In this document: positions 43,753 through 51,465 of the stretch, in pieces
Layout of the letters: every line of letters starts with the position of its first letter
Position numbering within the stretch: position 1 is the stretch's first letter
DNA from: Alistipes sp.
GTDB taxonomy: Bacteria > Bacteroidota > Bacteroidia > Bacteroidales > Rikenellaceae
Length of the DNA: 59,458 nt
Reading direction: 5' to 3'
NCBI GenBank assembly: GCA_017630455.1
Contig: JAGBVG010000038.1
Location: 1-59,458, forward strand
The notes under the pieces: model-generated
What the model saw: the letters and a program-made list of their open reading frames with translations, nothing else
Told to the model about the DNA's origin: nothing
The model's database searches: none
Position numbers and translations under genes: made by a program

Positions 43753-44355
43753 TTATACAAATGGCTGATAAGTTACAGTATCCTTTACCTCCTTCTCGGC
43801 TTCTGCTTCGGTCTTAGTTTCGGTCTCTTTCTCTGCTTCTTTTGCAGTCTCCTTCTTAACCTCCTTCTTAACCTTTGGCTTGGCAACCTCCTTCTGCTCT
43901 ACCGGTGGGGTAGCTACAGCTGTTGAATCCGCCTTTTCAGCATCCTCTTTCTCCTCTACCTCGGCGATCGGAGGATTGATAATTATATCATTTGCGCCAC
44001 CGCCCTCATTAATAAACTGATAGGCGCAATATCCCAATGCTCCGACAACTATAACCGCCGCAAGCGAGAGTAGTATTGTCTTAGGAGACATCAAGCCCGA
44101 CTTTGGCACCTGAGACCAATCCAACTCTGCAACGTGTGCGAATGAGACGACATCCTTGCGAGAGACTGGGACCTGAACACCTTGCGAAATCTTAATTCCG
44201 TTAATGTAGGTTCCATTCATACTCTGGTCGATGATAAAGTATTTTCCGCCCTTACCAATTTTTAGGATGGCGTGATTACGACTGATGAGATTTTTATCAT
44301 CTACGAGATAAATATCACATCCTGGATCTCTACCAATTGAATAAATTGTTTTCAT
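43753..44355 (-). CDS. FHA-domain membrane protein with Glu/Lys-rich periplasmic tail
   Basis: 200 residues. The N-terminal FHA domain (1-78) has the phosphothreonine-binding set GRD (8-10), SRNHA (25-29) and NGTYING (47-53). One membrane helix (93-113) is followed by an ~85-residue low-complexity tail rich in Glu, Lys, Ala and Thr (KKEVKKETAKEAEKETETK region), extended or coiled and long enough to reach through part of the periplasm. Its FHA domain resembles the first FHA of the protease protein, suggesting duplication. Probable docking site for the operon's kinases. Confidence 0.87.
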   Translation of the reverse strand: MKTIYSIGRDPGCDIYLVDDKNLISRNHAILKIGKGGKYFIIDQSMNGTYINGIKISQGVQVPVSRKDVVSFAHVAELDWSQVPKSGLMSPKTILLSLAAVIVVGALGYCAYQFINEGGGANDIIINPPIAEVEEKEDAEKADSTAVATPPVEQKEVAKPKVKKEVKKETAKEAEKETETKTEAEAEKEVKDTVTYQPFV

Positions 44356-44399
44356 ATCTTATTTGTTTAATTTTTTCCTATTATTACCTCATTTGAGGT

Positions 44400-45470
44400 C
44401 TATTCACCAGAACCACCTACTTCGGCGGATCCAGATTCAGCATTACCACCTTGAGGATTTGGAGTCTCGATATCCTGTGCCACTGTATCGCCATTTCCAG
44501 AGCCATCACCCTCTTCTGGGAAGATCTTAGCCTCCTCAACCTCGGTTACTGCATCATCCTGCTGAACAGCCGACAATGAAGAGGTATCTGCATCAGAATT
44601 ATGGTTATGATTATACCACTGATAGATATTAAGACCCAAGCTGGCCAACATAAGAACCGATAGCACAGCTACTAATATTTTTACACTTCTGCTCATTTTT
44701 ACTCTCATTTTTGATTCACGTTTCACGTCAAATAGTGCTGCTGTCAGATTGTCGTGATGTCCGCCTTGCATAGCTCCGATATGATCTATATAAGTCACAG
44801 CCCTATCAAGCGTCTTGCATATTTCCCCCTTAGCAATAAGCTTGATAACCTCGCGCTCAGGCAATGCCCCCCAGAATCCGTCTGTACACAAGACAAACCT
44901 GTCGCCTGGCAGATAAGGTAACTGATACACCTCGGGGTCGATATCTCTACGTATACCTAATGCCTTGGTGATAACATTGGACTGTGATGATAATCTTGCC
45001 TGCTCCTCGGTTATGACACCTAACGCCACGGAATTGAATACTACGGAGTGGTCGAAGGTTCTAAATACCTTTCTCTTACCTCGCAGCTGATAGACTCTAC
45101 TATCACCAAGATATGTAACCGTGGCACATTGGTCGTTGATAATTACAGCTGTAACCGTAGTTCCCATTCCCAGCAGGTCTGTATCCTCCTCGGCAGCGTC
45201 GAGAATCGCGCTATTTGCTCTAATCACTGCTCGCTTAAGAACCTCAGACGCAGAGTCCTCGCCTGTAACATTGGACACCTCCTCAAGGATGGTCTTAACA
45301 GCTATTGACGAAGCGACACTACCACCGTTTAACGCACCCATACCATCACACACAACGACAACCGTTCCAATGGCGGTGTCGACAATACCGGCCGAATCTT
45401 GATTCTCCGCGCGGCCTCCGATAAGTGAGTTGATATGGCAGTTTATCCAAGATTTAGTATCCTTTGACAT
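44400..45470 (-). CDS. PP2C-type Ser/Thr phosphatase with membrane anchor
   Basis: 356 residues. Metal-dependent phosphatase (PPM) fold: GGRAENQDS (18-26), VVCDGMGALNGG (40-50), GMGTT (101-105), GDSRVY (122-127), VLCTDGFWGALPE (193-204) and HHDNLTA (238-244). All metal-binding Asp residues are present, so it should remove phosphates put on by the two kinases. One membrane helix (264-284) leads to an acidic, Ser/Gly-rich periplasmic tail of ~70 residues. Bacterial PppA/PstP/Stp relatives pair with Hanks kinases in the same way. Confidence 0.93.
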   Translation of the reverse strand: MSKDTKSWINCHINSLIGGRAENQDSAGIVDTAIGTVVVVCDGMGALNGGSVASSIAVKTILEEVSNVTGEDSASEVLKRAVIRANSAILDAAEEDTDLLGMGTTVTAVIINDQCATVTYLGDSRVYQLRGKRKVFRTFDHSVVFNSVALGVITEEQARLSSQSNVITKALGIRRDIDPEVYQLPYLPGDRFVLCTDGFWGALPEREVIKLIAKGEICKTLDRAVTYIDHIGAMQGGHHDNLTAALFDVKRESKMRVKMSRSVKILVAVLSVLMLASLGLNIYQWYNHNHNSDADTSSLSAVQQDDAVTEVEEAKIFPEEGDGSGNGDTVAQDIETPNPQGGNAESGSAEVGGSGE

Positions 45471-45484
45471 AAATCTTCAAGTTA

Positions 45485-46414
45485 TTAGTTCAATATGACA
45501 ATAGTTGACAACAGCGCTATTAGCAACGCTATGATAGATATCACTACGATTATCGCCTTAGGAAACGCCCTTTTCGTCTGTTTTTCTGAGAGATAAGATA
45601 ATAGCGAATCGCGCATTTCGTAGGCGTGCTGATATCTTTGGTTCACATCTCGCGCAGTGGCTTTCTTGATGATGTTTTCGAGGGTTCGAGATACCTTATC
45701 TGAAGCGTTAATAGGATAATGCCCAACTAACAGAAATGATAACGTTACACCTAATGCGTAGATATCGGCTCTGTGGTCGATATTAGCCTCTGTGCTATCA
45801 TCCACAATCTGCTCTGGTGCAGCAAATGGCATAGTTCCAATAAAACCCTTGAGGTGCGCATCAAAAAAGTAATCAGCCTTAGCGATACCCAAGTCCATAA
45901 GTTTCAGCAAATGACCATCCTGAAACATCAGATTTGCTGGTTTTATATCTCGGTGTATGATTCCAAGCGAATGGAGATACTCTACAGCATCCATCACTGG
46001 CAAGAACTCCGACACAATCTTCCTATATTTCGACTCATTAGCCGACTCAACATAAGAAAGCTGCCCAACGTGCTCCTTGAACGTTACACCACACACATAT
46101 TCGCTCAGGACATATAGCGGTCCCGACCCTGACGACTCCTCGCAATACCCTATCATTCTTATGACATTGGGATGATTGATGGTTATGGAGGCCTCGAGCC
46201 TCAGTCGATTACGAATCTGCTGGTTGCTCCAAAACTCCTGACGGAGCATCTTTATGGCCACCTTTTCGTTAGTAGCACAGTCGAAGCCAAGATAGACAAC
46301 ACCCATAGCCCCCTCTCCTATGGGTGCAGATGTATATAGATACCTATACCATCTGCCACCTACGAAGAGATATACATTAGGGTCATTCTGCTGCCACCTG
46401 ATCGAGGATGTCAT
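45485..46414 (-). CDS. Tail-anchored Ser/Thr protein kinase (first kinase)
   Basis: 309 residues. Canonical Hanks kinase: Gly loop GEGAMG (33-38), Lys55, Glu74, HRDIKPAN (154-161), DLG in place of DFG (174-176), APEQ (199-202), and a short HxxYP lobe. A C-terminal membrane helix (287-308) ends the protein at the membrane, so there is no external sensor domain. With intact catalytic residues this is likely the main active kinase of the operon. It comes 18 bases after the soluble FHA gene and 14 before the phosphatase gene. Confidence 0.93.
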   Translation of the reverse strand: MTSSIRWQQNDPNVYLFVGGRWYRYLYTSAPIGEGAMGVVYLGFDCATNEKVAIKMLRQEFWSNQQIRNRLRLEASITINHPNVIRMIGYCEESSGSGPLYVLSEYVCGVTFKEHVGQLSYVESANESKYRKIVSEFLPVMDAVEYLHSLGIIHRDIKPANLMFQDGHLLKLMDLGIAKADYFFDAHLKGFIGTMPFAAPEQIVDDSTEANIDHRADIYALGVTLSFLLVGHYPINASDKVSRTLENIIKKATARDVNQRYQHAYEMRDSLLSYLSEKQTKRAFPKAIIVVISIIALLIALLSTIVILN

Positions 46415-46432
46415 AATAGTACGTGAGCGTTA

Positions 46433-47098
46433 CTATTTCGGACCGTACATAGTTGCCATCTTATTCTCCAAAGAAGATGAGCCATCTCCTGCGATAGTAC
46501 CCTTATTTACATTACCTGAGAAGATATTATGACCAGGTGCTACTGGCACTGGCTCTGCCTTTGCTGTAGACTTAAAGTTTGGCTTTGGAAGCAGACCAAT
46601 TGCCTTAGGCTCCACGAGGATGAAATAGAGCTCATAGTTCTCACCAATGGTGATAATATCGCCATTCTTGCACTCACGTGGATTGAAATCCAAAGTAGTG
46701 CCATTGACCAACGTACCACACATCGAACCTGTATCCTGAATAAAGACAAACAATCCAGCATCCTCACCCTTGTTCTGCATCTGTCTGATTACGAGTGTTG
46801 CGTGCTGGCTTGATACTGAAGCCTCAGATAAACACACATTTGCATTGGCTGATCGACCAATTGTATTTGCGCCCAAATATAGTGGCCAATACTCTCCACA
46901 GCTATCCTTCGAAACAGAATAGAGGAATCCATAGATTGGCTTTTTGTTAACCGATGCCGAATTTGATGCGGCAGGCACTGCACCTGGGAAAATAGTTCCG
47001 TCATTGTTAACAGGCGTAAAACCTTGACTTGGATTAGAGCTCTGCGAATAGTCAACGTTATTGACTGGCGCACCAGGGTAAACAGTTTTCTCTGACAT
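46433..47098 (-). CDS. Soluble FHA-domain protein, first gene of the phase-variable operon
   Basis: 221 residues. A disordered N-terminal stretch has two copies of T-[VI]-[YF]-P-G-A (TVYPGAP at 5-11, TIFPGAV at 35-41), which look like substrate/docking threonines. An FHA domain spans about 58-165: NTIGRSANANVCL, SSQHATLVI, GSMCGTLVNGT. The tail is Ser/Gly-rich. No membrane segment. By analogy with GarA/Fha1-like proteins it may be phosphorylated by the kinases and then bind other FHA partners (inference). The start at 47098 is chosen over one 32 codons upstream, whose extension (FTQTTIFNFCLWLLPQ) runs through the leader hairpin and the left inverted repeat region. Confidence 0.87.
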   Translation of the reverse strand: MSEKTVYPGAPVNNVDYSQSSNPSQGFTPVNNDGTIFPGAVPAASNSASVNKKPIYGFLYSVSKDSCGEYWPLYLGANTIGRSANANVCLSEASVSSQHATLVIRQMQNKGEDAGLFVFIQDTGSMCGTLVNGTTLDFNPRECKNGDIITIGENYELYFILVEPKAIGLLPKPNFKSTAKAEPVPVAPGHNIFSGNVNKGTIAGDGSSSLENKMATMYGPK

Positions 47099-47130
47099 AA
47101 TATTAAAATTTAGAGTTAGTCGATACAACG

Positions 47131-47150
47131 TCTGTGGCAACAGCCACAGA
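47131..47150. promoter_or_regulatory. Hairpin in the operon leader
   Basis: Perfect 8-pair stem TCTGTGGC / GCCACAGA with AACA loop, between the left inverted repeat and the first FHA gene. No T run, so perhaps a leader structure or protein site rather than a terminator. Confidence 0.55.
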
Positions 47151-47184
47151 CAAAAGTTAAAAATTGTTGTTTGTGTAAAATGCA

Positions 47185-47206
47185 GTAGTTCCACAAAAGA
47201 ACTATA
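47185..47206 (+). repeat. Left inverted repeat of the invertible segment (recombination site)
   Basis: 22 bases identical, in reverse complement, to 47470-47491. Internally it is TAGTTC (47186-47191), 7-base core CACAAAA, GAACTA (47199-47204): two inverted binding arms around an asymmetric crossover core, the form of a tyrosine recombinase site. Confidence 0.92.
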
Positions 47207-47214
47207 GCTTTATG

Positions 47215-47248
47215 CAAAGTTATATAAAATAATTTAATGTTTAGCATA
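47215..47248 (-). promoter_or_regulatory. Invertible promoter facing the signalling operon
   Basis: Minus-strand -7 box TAACTTTG (47222-47215), exact TAnnTTTG; best -33 is TATG (47248-47245) at 22 bases, imperfect. Transcription would start at about 47208, at the edge of the left repeat, giving a ~110-base leader. Confidence 0.65.
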
Positions 47249-47468
47249 AAAGAACGATTATTTTTCCTTTGCGAATCAACTTTTTACCACTTCGAATATA
47301 TTTATATTCAACAAGTTATGAAAATCTTTTCATTTTAATACGGCAAATTGTTTTCTCTATTTTGGTTCATAATTACATAAAAAACCATTTGCTGTTTTTT
47401 ATACTAAACATAAAATATAACAAATTACAGTTTTCTATTGTTTTAAGAATCACCGACTTATGAAATGC

Positions 47469-48683
47469 TTATAGTTCTTTTGTGGAACTACCCACGAGTG
47501 ACATAATTATTCCTTTATTCGCATCATCTATCACCGAGTTTTCCAACATTGTTAGGTAAATCTGGGTTGTCTGTTCCGAGGTGTGGCCCATACCTTGGCT
47601 GATGACCGAGATAGGCACATTGTGGTTTCGGGCAGCCATAGCCCAGCTATGTCGCGAAGTGTATGATGTTAATTTACAACACGTAGGCAGCATCTTCGAC
47701 AACCGTCTCAACAAACGATTATGGTTATTAATTGCCACCTGATACTCATCGTATGCCTCTTTCGTTTCGCTTGAAGTCAGTATTGGGAAAACGTATGGCG
47801 ATAATGCCGATGAATATCGGTCAATAATGCGTTGTATGCTCGGTTCTATCCTGATACTTAGCAATTGTCCTGTCTTTCGACGAGCGTAGCAAAGCTCACC
47901 ATTTTGGATATTCTCTCTCTTCAAATATGCAATATCCACGAATGCCATTCCACGGGTGCAATAGCTGAAAATGAATACATCTCTGGCAAGGGCAAGAGGA
48001 GTCCCTTCGGTCAATTTCAGGTTATACAACTGCGATATTACGGATTCAGAGACAGCACGCTTGCGGGTGCGATCAATCCCTGTATACACCTCCGTAAACG
48101 GGTGCGATTGCTCAACAAGTTTTTGCCTGACCGCCTTGTTATAAACTGCTCGCATTATACGCATATAGAATGAGATGGAGTTTCTCACCATCCCTCGTTG
48201 CACGAGAAAAGCGTTATAATCAGCAATAAGTTGTTCTGTCATAGCCGAGAATGGCAGATTGACTTCACCGAGAAACTCGGCAAAGTTTTTCATCGTTTTC
48301 TCATAGTTCAAGGCAGTTCCCAAGCGATTGGCATTACGCATCAATCGTATCTGGTTCTGCATAAAGTCCAGTACTAACACGTGACATTCCGGCGACTTGT
48401 AGCGTTTGATAATATCTCGGGCAGAATAGGTCGCACCGCTCTCCTCTAAATCCTTGACAATGCGCTTCAACAGAGCGATATCGCTATCTATACGATTTTG
48501 AATAATAGATCTCTCTGCAACACCTACAGCAACCTCTTCTCTTGTTGCATCCCACTCGTTGGGCTGCAATCGGATACTCGTTGTTATCTGCAGTGTCGCT
48601 CTGCGATGAGTCACTTGATAAAATATCGTTCCTGTACGTCCTGCTACAGATGAAAGACGTAATTTTACTTTTACGGTTGCCAT
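47469..48683 (-). CDS. Tyrosine recombinase (probable DNA invertase, Tsr-like)
   Basis: 404 residues, the size and layout of Bacteroidetes phage-integrase-family proteins: N-terminal arm domain (LRLSSVAGRTGTIFYQVTHRRATLQITTSI), SAM-like core-binding domain (~105-195, FAEFLGEVNLPFSAMTEQLIADYNAFLVQRG) and catalytic domain (~205-390). Catalytic residues: Arg244 (CTRGM), Lys270 (RRKTGQ), Arg344 in YTSRHSW (Tyr at the usual first His, common in this group), His367 (GMGHTSEQTT) and Tyr376 (QIYL). The right inverted repeat overlaps its 3' end, which strongly suggests that this enzyme inverts the neighbouring segment. After inversion its stop would change from TAA to TAG, so the protein is unaffected. 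No excisionase, transposition genes or element ends are seen. Confidence 0.92.
   Translation of the reverse strand: MATVKVKLRLSSVAGRTGTIFYQVTHRRATLQITTSIRLQPNEWDATREEVAVGVAERSIIQNRIDSDIALLKRIVKDLEESGATYSARDIIKRYKSPECHVLVLDFMQNQIRLMRNANRLGTALNYEKTMKNFAEFLGEVNLPFSAMTEQLIADYNAFLVQRGMVRNSISFYMRIMRAVYNKAVRQKLVEQSHPFTEVYTGIDRTRKRAVSESVISQLYNLKLTEGTPLALARDVFIFSYCTRGMAFVDIAYLKRENIQNGELCYARRKTGQLLSIRIEPSIQRIIDRYSSALSPYVFPILTSSETKEAYDEYQVAINNHNRLLRRLSKMLPTCCKLTSYTSRHSWAMAARNHNVPISVISQGMGHTSEQTTQIYLTMLENSVIDDANKGIIMSLVGSSTKEL
47470..47491 (-). repeat. Right inverted repeat of the invertible segment
   Basis: Exact reverse complement of 47185-47206. It lies in the last codons of the recombinase gene (encoding GSSTKEL) and covers the first two bases of its stop codon. 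Confidence 0.92.
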
Positions 48684-48873
48684 AAGCGTGATAAACGGTT
48701 TAAGATGATAGAATTAGAGCCTTATCAAATTTACATTATCGGCTACATTATCTATTAATCCTATGTCGTTTATCGGAGGTAATAGCGATAAAAAGCACCT
48801 ATCACAATACTAAATTCCAGCGCAAAATGGCGATTGAAACTAAAATTTCGTCGCAGATGGTTTCGCTATGGCA

Positions 48874-48920
48874 CAAAAAAACCTCGAATGGGGTGTACTT
48901 AGGTACTTCCCATTCGAGGT
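48874..48920 (-). terminator. Terminator of the nqr operon
   Basis: Stem ACCTCGAATGGG (48881-48892) / CCCATTCGAGGT (48909-48920), 16-base loop; on the minus strand it is followed by seven T. Between it and the recombinase start (48684-48873) I see only A+T-rich leader with a possible minus-strand -7 box TAAATTTG at 48733-48726. Confidence 0.92.
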
Positions 48921-48963
48921 GTAAGAGATCGGCGCAACGTGTGCGACGCGATCTGAAGATAAA

Positions 48964-50226
48964 TTATGCGCCGAAGTTATCGAAGAGGATATTCTCTGAT
49001 GGAACACCGAGAGAATCCAACAAGTTAACTACAGACTGCGCCATCATTGGAGGTCCACACATAAGGTAGATGATGCCCTCTGGCTCGTCGTGGTTCTTGA
49101 GATATGTCTCATAAAGAACGTTGTGAACGAAGCCTGCAACGTATGGTACACCAGCCTCATCAGCTACTGGATCTGGACGGTCCAACGCGAGGTGGAACTT
49201 GAAGTTAGGGAACTCCTTCTCGATCTGATAGTAATCATCGAGGTAGAAGGCCTCCTTCAAAGAGCGAGCACCATAGAAGAAGTTAACCTTACGGCCTGTC
49301 TTGAGAGTCTTGAAGAGGTGCATAATGTGTGAACGCATAGGCGCCATACCTGCACCACCACCGATGAATACAAGCTCCTGATCGTCAGAGAGGTTATCTG
49401 GCAAGAAGAACTCACCGAAAGGACCTGACATAATGATCTTATCGCCTGGCTTCAACGAGTAGATGTATGAAGAACATACACCAGGGTTAACAGCCATCCA
49501 GTCGTTCTTTGCACGATCGAATGGAGGAGTTGCGATACGCACGTTGAGCTTGATGATATCGCCCTCAGCAGGATATGTAGCGCAAGAGTAGGCACGTACC
49601 TGTGGCTCAGGGTTAACCATCTTGAGGTTGAAGACACCCATCTTCTCCCAATCCTCGCGGTACTCTGGATCAACGTCGATATCCTTGTAATCTACAGTGA
49701 TTGCAGGAACGTCGATCTGGATGTAACCACCAGAACGGAAGTTCAAGTGCTCACCCTCAGGGAGCTTAACAACGAACTCCTTGATAAATGTTGCAACGTT
49801 GTTGTTCGATACAACCTCGCACTCCCACTTCTTGATGCTGAGAACCGAAGCAGGAACCTTGATAGCGATATCCTCCTTAACCTTCACCTGGCAGCCAAGA
49901 CGCCAACCCTCGTTGATCTCACGACGGTTGAAGAAGCCACGCTCGGTAGGAAGAATCTCACCACCACCAGATACAACCTGGCACTTGCACTGACCACAAG
50001 CACCCTTACCACCACAAGCCGATGGAAGGAAGATGCCCTGCTCAGAGAGTGTGTTGAGGAGTGTAGAACCAGACTCTACCTCCAACACCTTATCACCACC
50101 GTTGATGTCGATCTTAACGGCACCTGATGATGTGAGTTTTGCCTTTGCAAAGAGCAGCAGTGCCACCAAAAGGAGTGTTACTGCGAGAAAGGCAATAACT
50201 GCCCATAAAATAATAGTAAAATTCAT
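48964..50226 (-). CDS. nqrF: Na+-translocating NADH:quinone reductase subunit F
   Basis: 420 residues. Entry point of electrons: oxidises NADH and passes electrons through FAD and a 2Fe-2S centre. N-terminal membrane helix (5-27); ferredoxin domain with C71, C77, C80 (ACGGKGACGQCKC) and C112 (LGCQV). The FAD-binding RAYSCATYP and the NADH-binding VFIGGGAGMAPMRSHI and MCGPPMM motifs follow. It ends in LFDNFGA, as family members do. Last gene of nqrABCDEF, before the terminator at 48874. Confidence 0.97.
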   Translation of the reverse strand: MNFTIILWAVIAFLAVTLLLVALLLFAKAKLTSSGAVKIDINGGDKVLEVESGSTLLNTLSEQGIFLPSACGGKGACGQCKCQVVSGGGEILPTERGFFNRREINEGWRLGCQVKVKEDIAIKVPASVLSIKKWECEVVSNNNVATFIKEFVVKLPEGEHLNFRSGGYIQIDVPAITVDYKDIDVDPEYREDWEKMGVFNLKMVNPEPQVRAYSCATYPAEGDIIKLNVRIATPPFDRAKNDWMAVNPGVCSSYIYSLKPGDKIIMSGPFGEFFLPDNLSDDQELVFIGGGAGMAPMRSHIMHLFKTLKTGRKVNFFYGARSLKEAFYLDDYYQIEKEFPNFKFHLALDRPDPVADEAGVPYVAGFVHNVLYETYLKNHDEPEGIIYLMCGPPMMAQSVVNLLDSLGVPSENILFDNFGA

Positions 50227-50248
50227 ACTCTATACTCTTATTAAAGGT

Positions 50249-50848
50249 TTACAACTGAATACCTGAGAAAATCATAAACGCCATACCCATCAAACCTGTG
50301 ATGATGAACGCGATACCAGGACCCTTCATCGCAGCAGGGACGTGCGAGTACTCGATCTTCTCGCGGATAGCAGCCATCATAACGATAGCCAACCACCAAC
50401 CAATACCTGAGCCAAGACCATAAACGATAGAGTCACCAACGTTGTTAATCTCAGTGCCGATCATCTGCTGCATAAACAACGAGCCACCCATAATGGCACA
50501 GTTAACAGCGATAAGAGGCAAGAAGATACCGAGCTGGTTGTACAACGATGGCGAGAACTTCTCGACGATCATCTCCACCAACTGCACGAATGCAGCGATA
50601 ACGGCGATGAACAAGATGAATGACAAGAAGCTAAGGTCAACACCCTCTACCAAAGCACCATCCTTAAGGACATACTCATTAAGAAGGTAGTTCAAAGGCA
50701 CGGTCATAAGCTGAACGAAGGTTACAGCAGCACCCAAGCCTATTGCAGTCTTAACGCTCTTCGACACGGCAATGTACGAACACATACCGAAGAAGTATGC
50801 GAAGACCATATTTTCGATAAATACCGAATTTAGAAACAAATTTAACAT
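50249..50848 (-). CDS. nqrE: Na+-translocating NADH:quinone reductase subunit E
   Basis: 199 residues, six membrane helices. [21 protein letters not shown] and [17 protein letters not shown] carry the conserved cysteines that, with NqrD, hold the intramembrane iron centre. Homologous to RnfA; called NqrE because of the surrounding full nqr set. Gap of 11 bases from nqrD. Confidence 0.97.
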   Translation of the reverse strand: MLNLFLNSVFIENMVFAYFFGMCSYIAVSKSVKTAIGLGAAVTFVQLMTVPLNYLLNEYVLKDGALVEGVDLSFLSFILFIAVIAAFVQLVEMIVEKFSPSLYNQLGIFLPLIAVNCAIMGGSLFMQQMIGTEINNVGDSIVYGLGSGIGWWLAIVMMAAIREKIEYSHVPAAMKGPGIAFIITGLMGMAFMIFSGIQL

Positions 50849-50859
50849 ACGCTACCCTC

Positions 50860-51462
50860 CTATTTTTCCTGTAAGTCCTTATTAATAGTACGGTGAATCC
50901 AGATGATACAGCCGATGATGATAAGCGCCATTGGTGGGAACAACATCAACGCATTGTTTACATAGCCAAAGCGTGCCAATACATCGAAACCGAACAATGT
51001 ACCAGAGCCGAACAACTCGCGGAAGAAGGCTACCAACACCAAGATGAAGGCGTAACCCAAACCGTTAGCAACACCATCCACGAATGAGTCCCAAGGTTTG
51101 TTACCCAATGCAAATGCCTCAACACGACCCATTACGATACAGTTGGTAATGATAAGACCAACGTATACCGAGAGCTGCTTCGATACATCATACATATACG
51201 CGCGAAGGAACTGGTCTACAACGATTACCAACGTTGCGATAACCACCAACTGCACGATGATACGGATACGTGAAGGAACGCCAGTACGAAGCAATGACAT
51301 AATCAAGTTAGAGAATGCACATACGAAAGTTACCGAAAGACCCATAACAAATGCAGGCTCCAACTTTACGGTTACTGCCAATGCAGAGCAGATACCCAAG
51401 ATCTGAACGATAACAGGGTTATTTGCTGCCAAAGGATTTGTAAAATTCTTGCTTAGTTTCAT
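50860..51462 (-). CDS. nqrD: Na+-translocating NADH:quinone reductase subunit D
   Basis: 200 residues, six membrane helices. [18 protein letters not shown] and [19 protein letters not shown] carry the partner cysteines of the NqrD/NqrE iron site. C terminus [12 protein letters not shown] is cytoplasmic and polar. Three bases separate it from nqrC. Confidence 0.97.
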   Translation of the reverse strand: MKLSKNFTNPLAANNPVIVQILGICSALAVTVKLEPAFVMGLSVTFVCAFSNLIMSLLRTGVPSRIRIIVQLVVIATLVIVVDQFLRAYMYDVSKQLSVYVGLIITNCIVMGRVEAFALGNKPWDSFVDGVANGLGYAFILVLVAFFRELFGSGTLFGFDVLARFGYVNNALMLFPPMALIIIGCIIWIHRTINKDLQEK

Positions 51463-51465
51463 AGC

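Larger units (their letters stand above)
47185..47491. other. Invertible DNA segment (phase-variable promoter, inverton)
   Basis: A+T-rich 263-base interior between perfect 22-base inverted repeats, directly beside a tyrosine recombinase gene and in front of the 14-gene operon. In this orientation an exact minus-strand -7 box (TAACTTTG) lies just inside the left repeat, pointing at the operon. No matching plus-strand -7 box is found near the right repeat, so inversion should switch the operon off. A weak symmetric A/T hairpin (47379-47400, AAAAAAC/GTTTTTT) lies inside. A 64-codon frame within it is not credible as a gene. Gut Bacteroidales are known for many such invertible promoters; the one here is inferred from sequence alone. 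Confidence 0.88.

Noticed and set aside
31266-47098. Type VI secretion locus, suggested by kinase-PP2C-FHA-VWA content
   Set aside because: No TssB/C sheath, Hcp, VgrG, TssJ/K/L/M or ClpV-like genes are present, and the VWA protein is exported rather than fused to a kinase.
47379-47400. Rho-independent terminator inside the invertible segment
   Set aside because: The stem is only A/T pairs plus one C-G, so too weak to call; mentioned as a possible insulator only.
47269-47463. 64-codon plus-strand open frame inside the invertible segment
   Set aside because: It lies in very A+T-rich sequence, has no recognisable domain, and would be inverted with the segment; chance frame.
31266-48683. Anti-phage defence island
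   Set aside because: No nuclease, helicase, NTPase effector of STAND type or methylase is seen; the exported and barrel proteins point to an envelope role. A defence function is not excluded but not supported.
47469-48683. Integrase of an integrated mobile element
   Set aside because: No tRNA att site, flanking direct repeats, relaxase, or phage genes nearby; the inverted repeats at its 3' end fit a local DNA invertase better.
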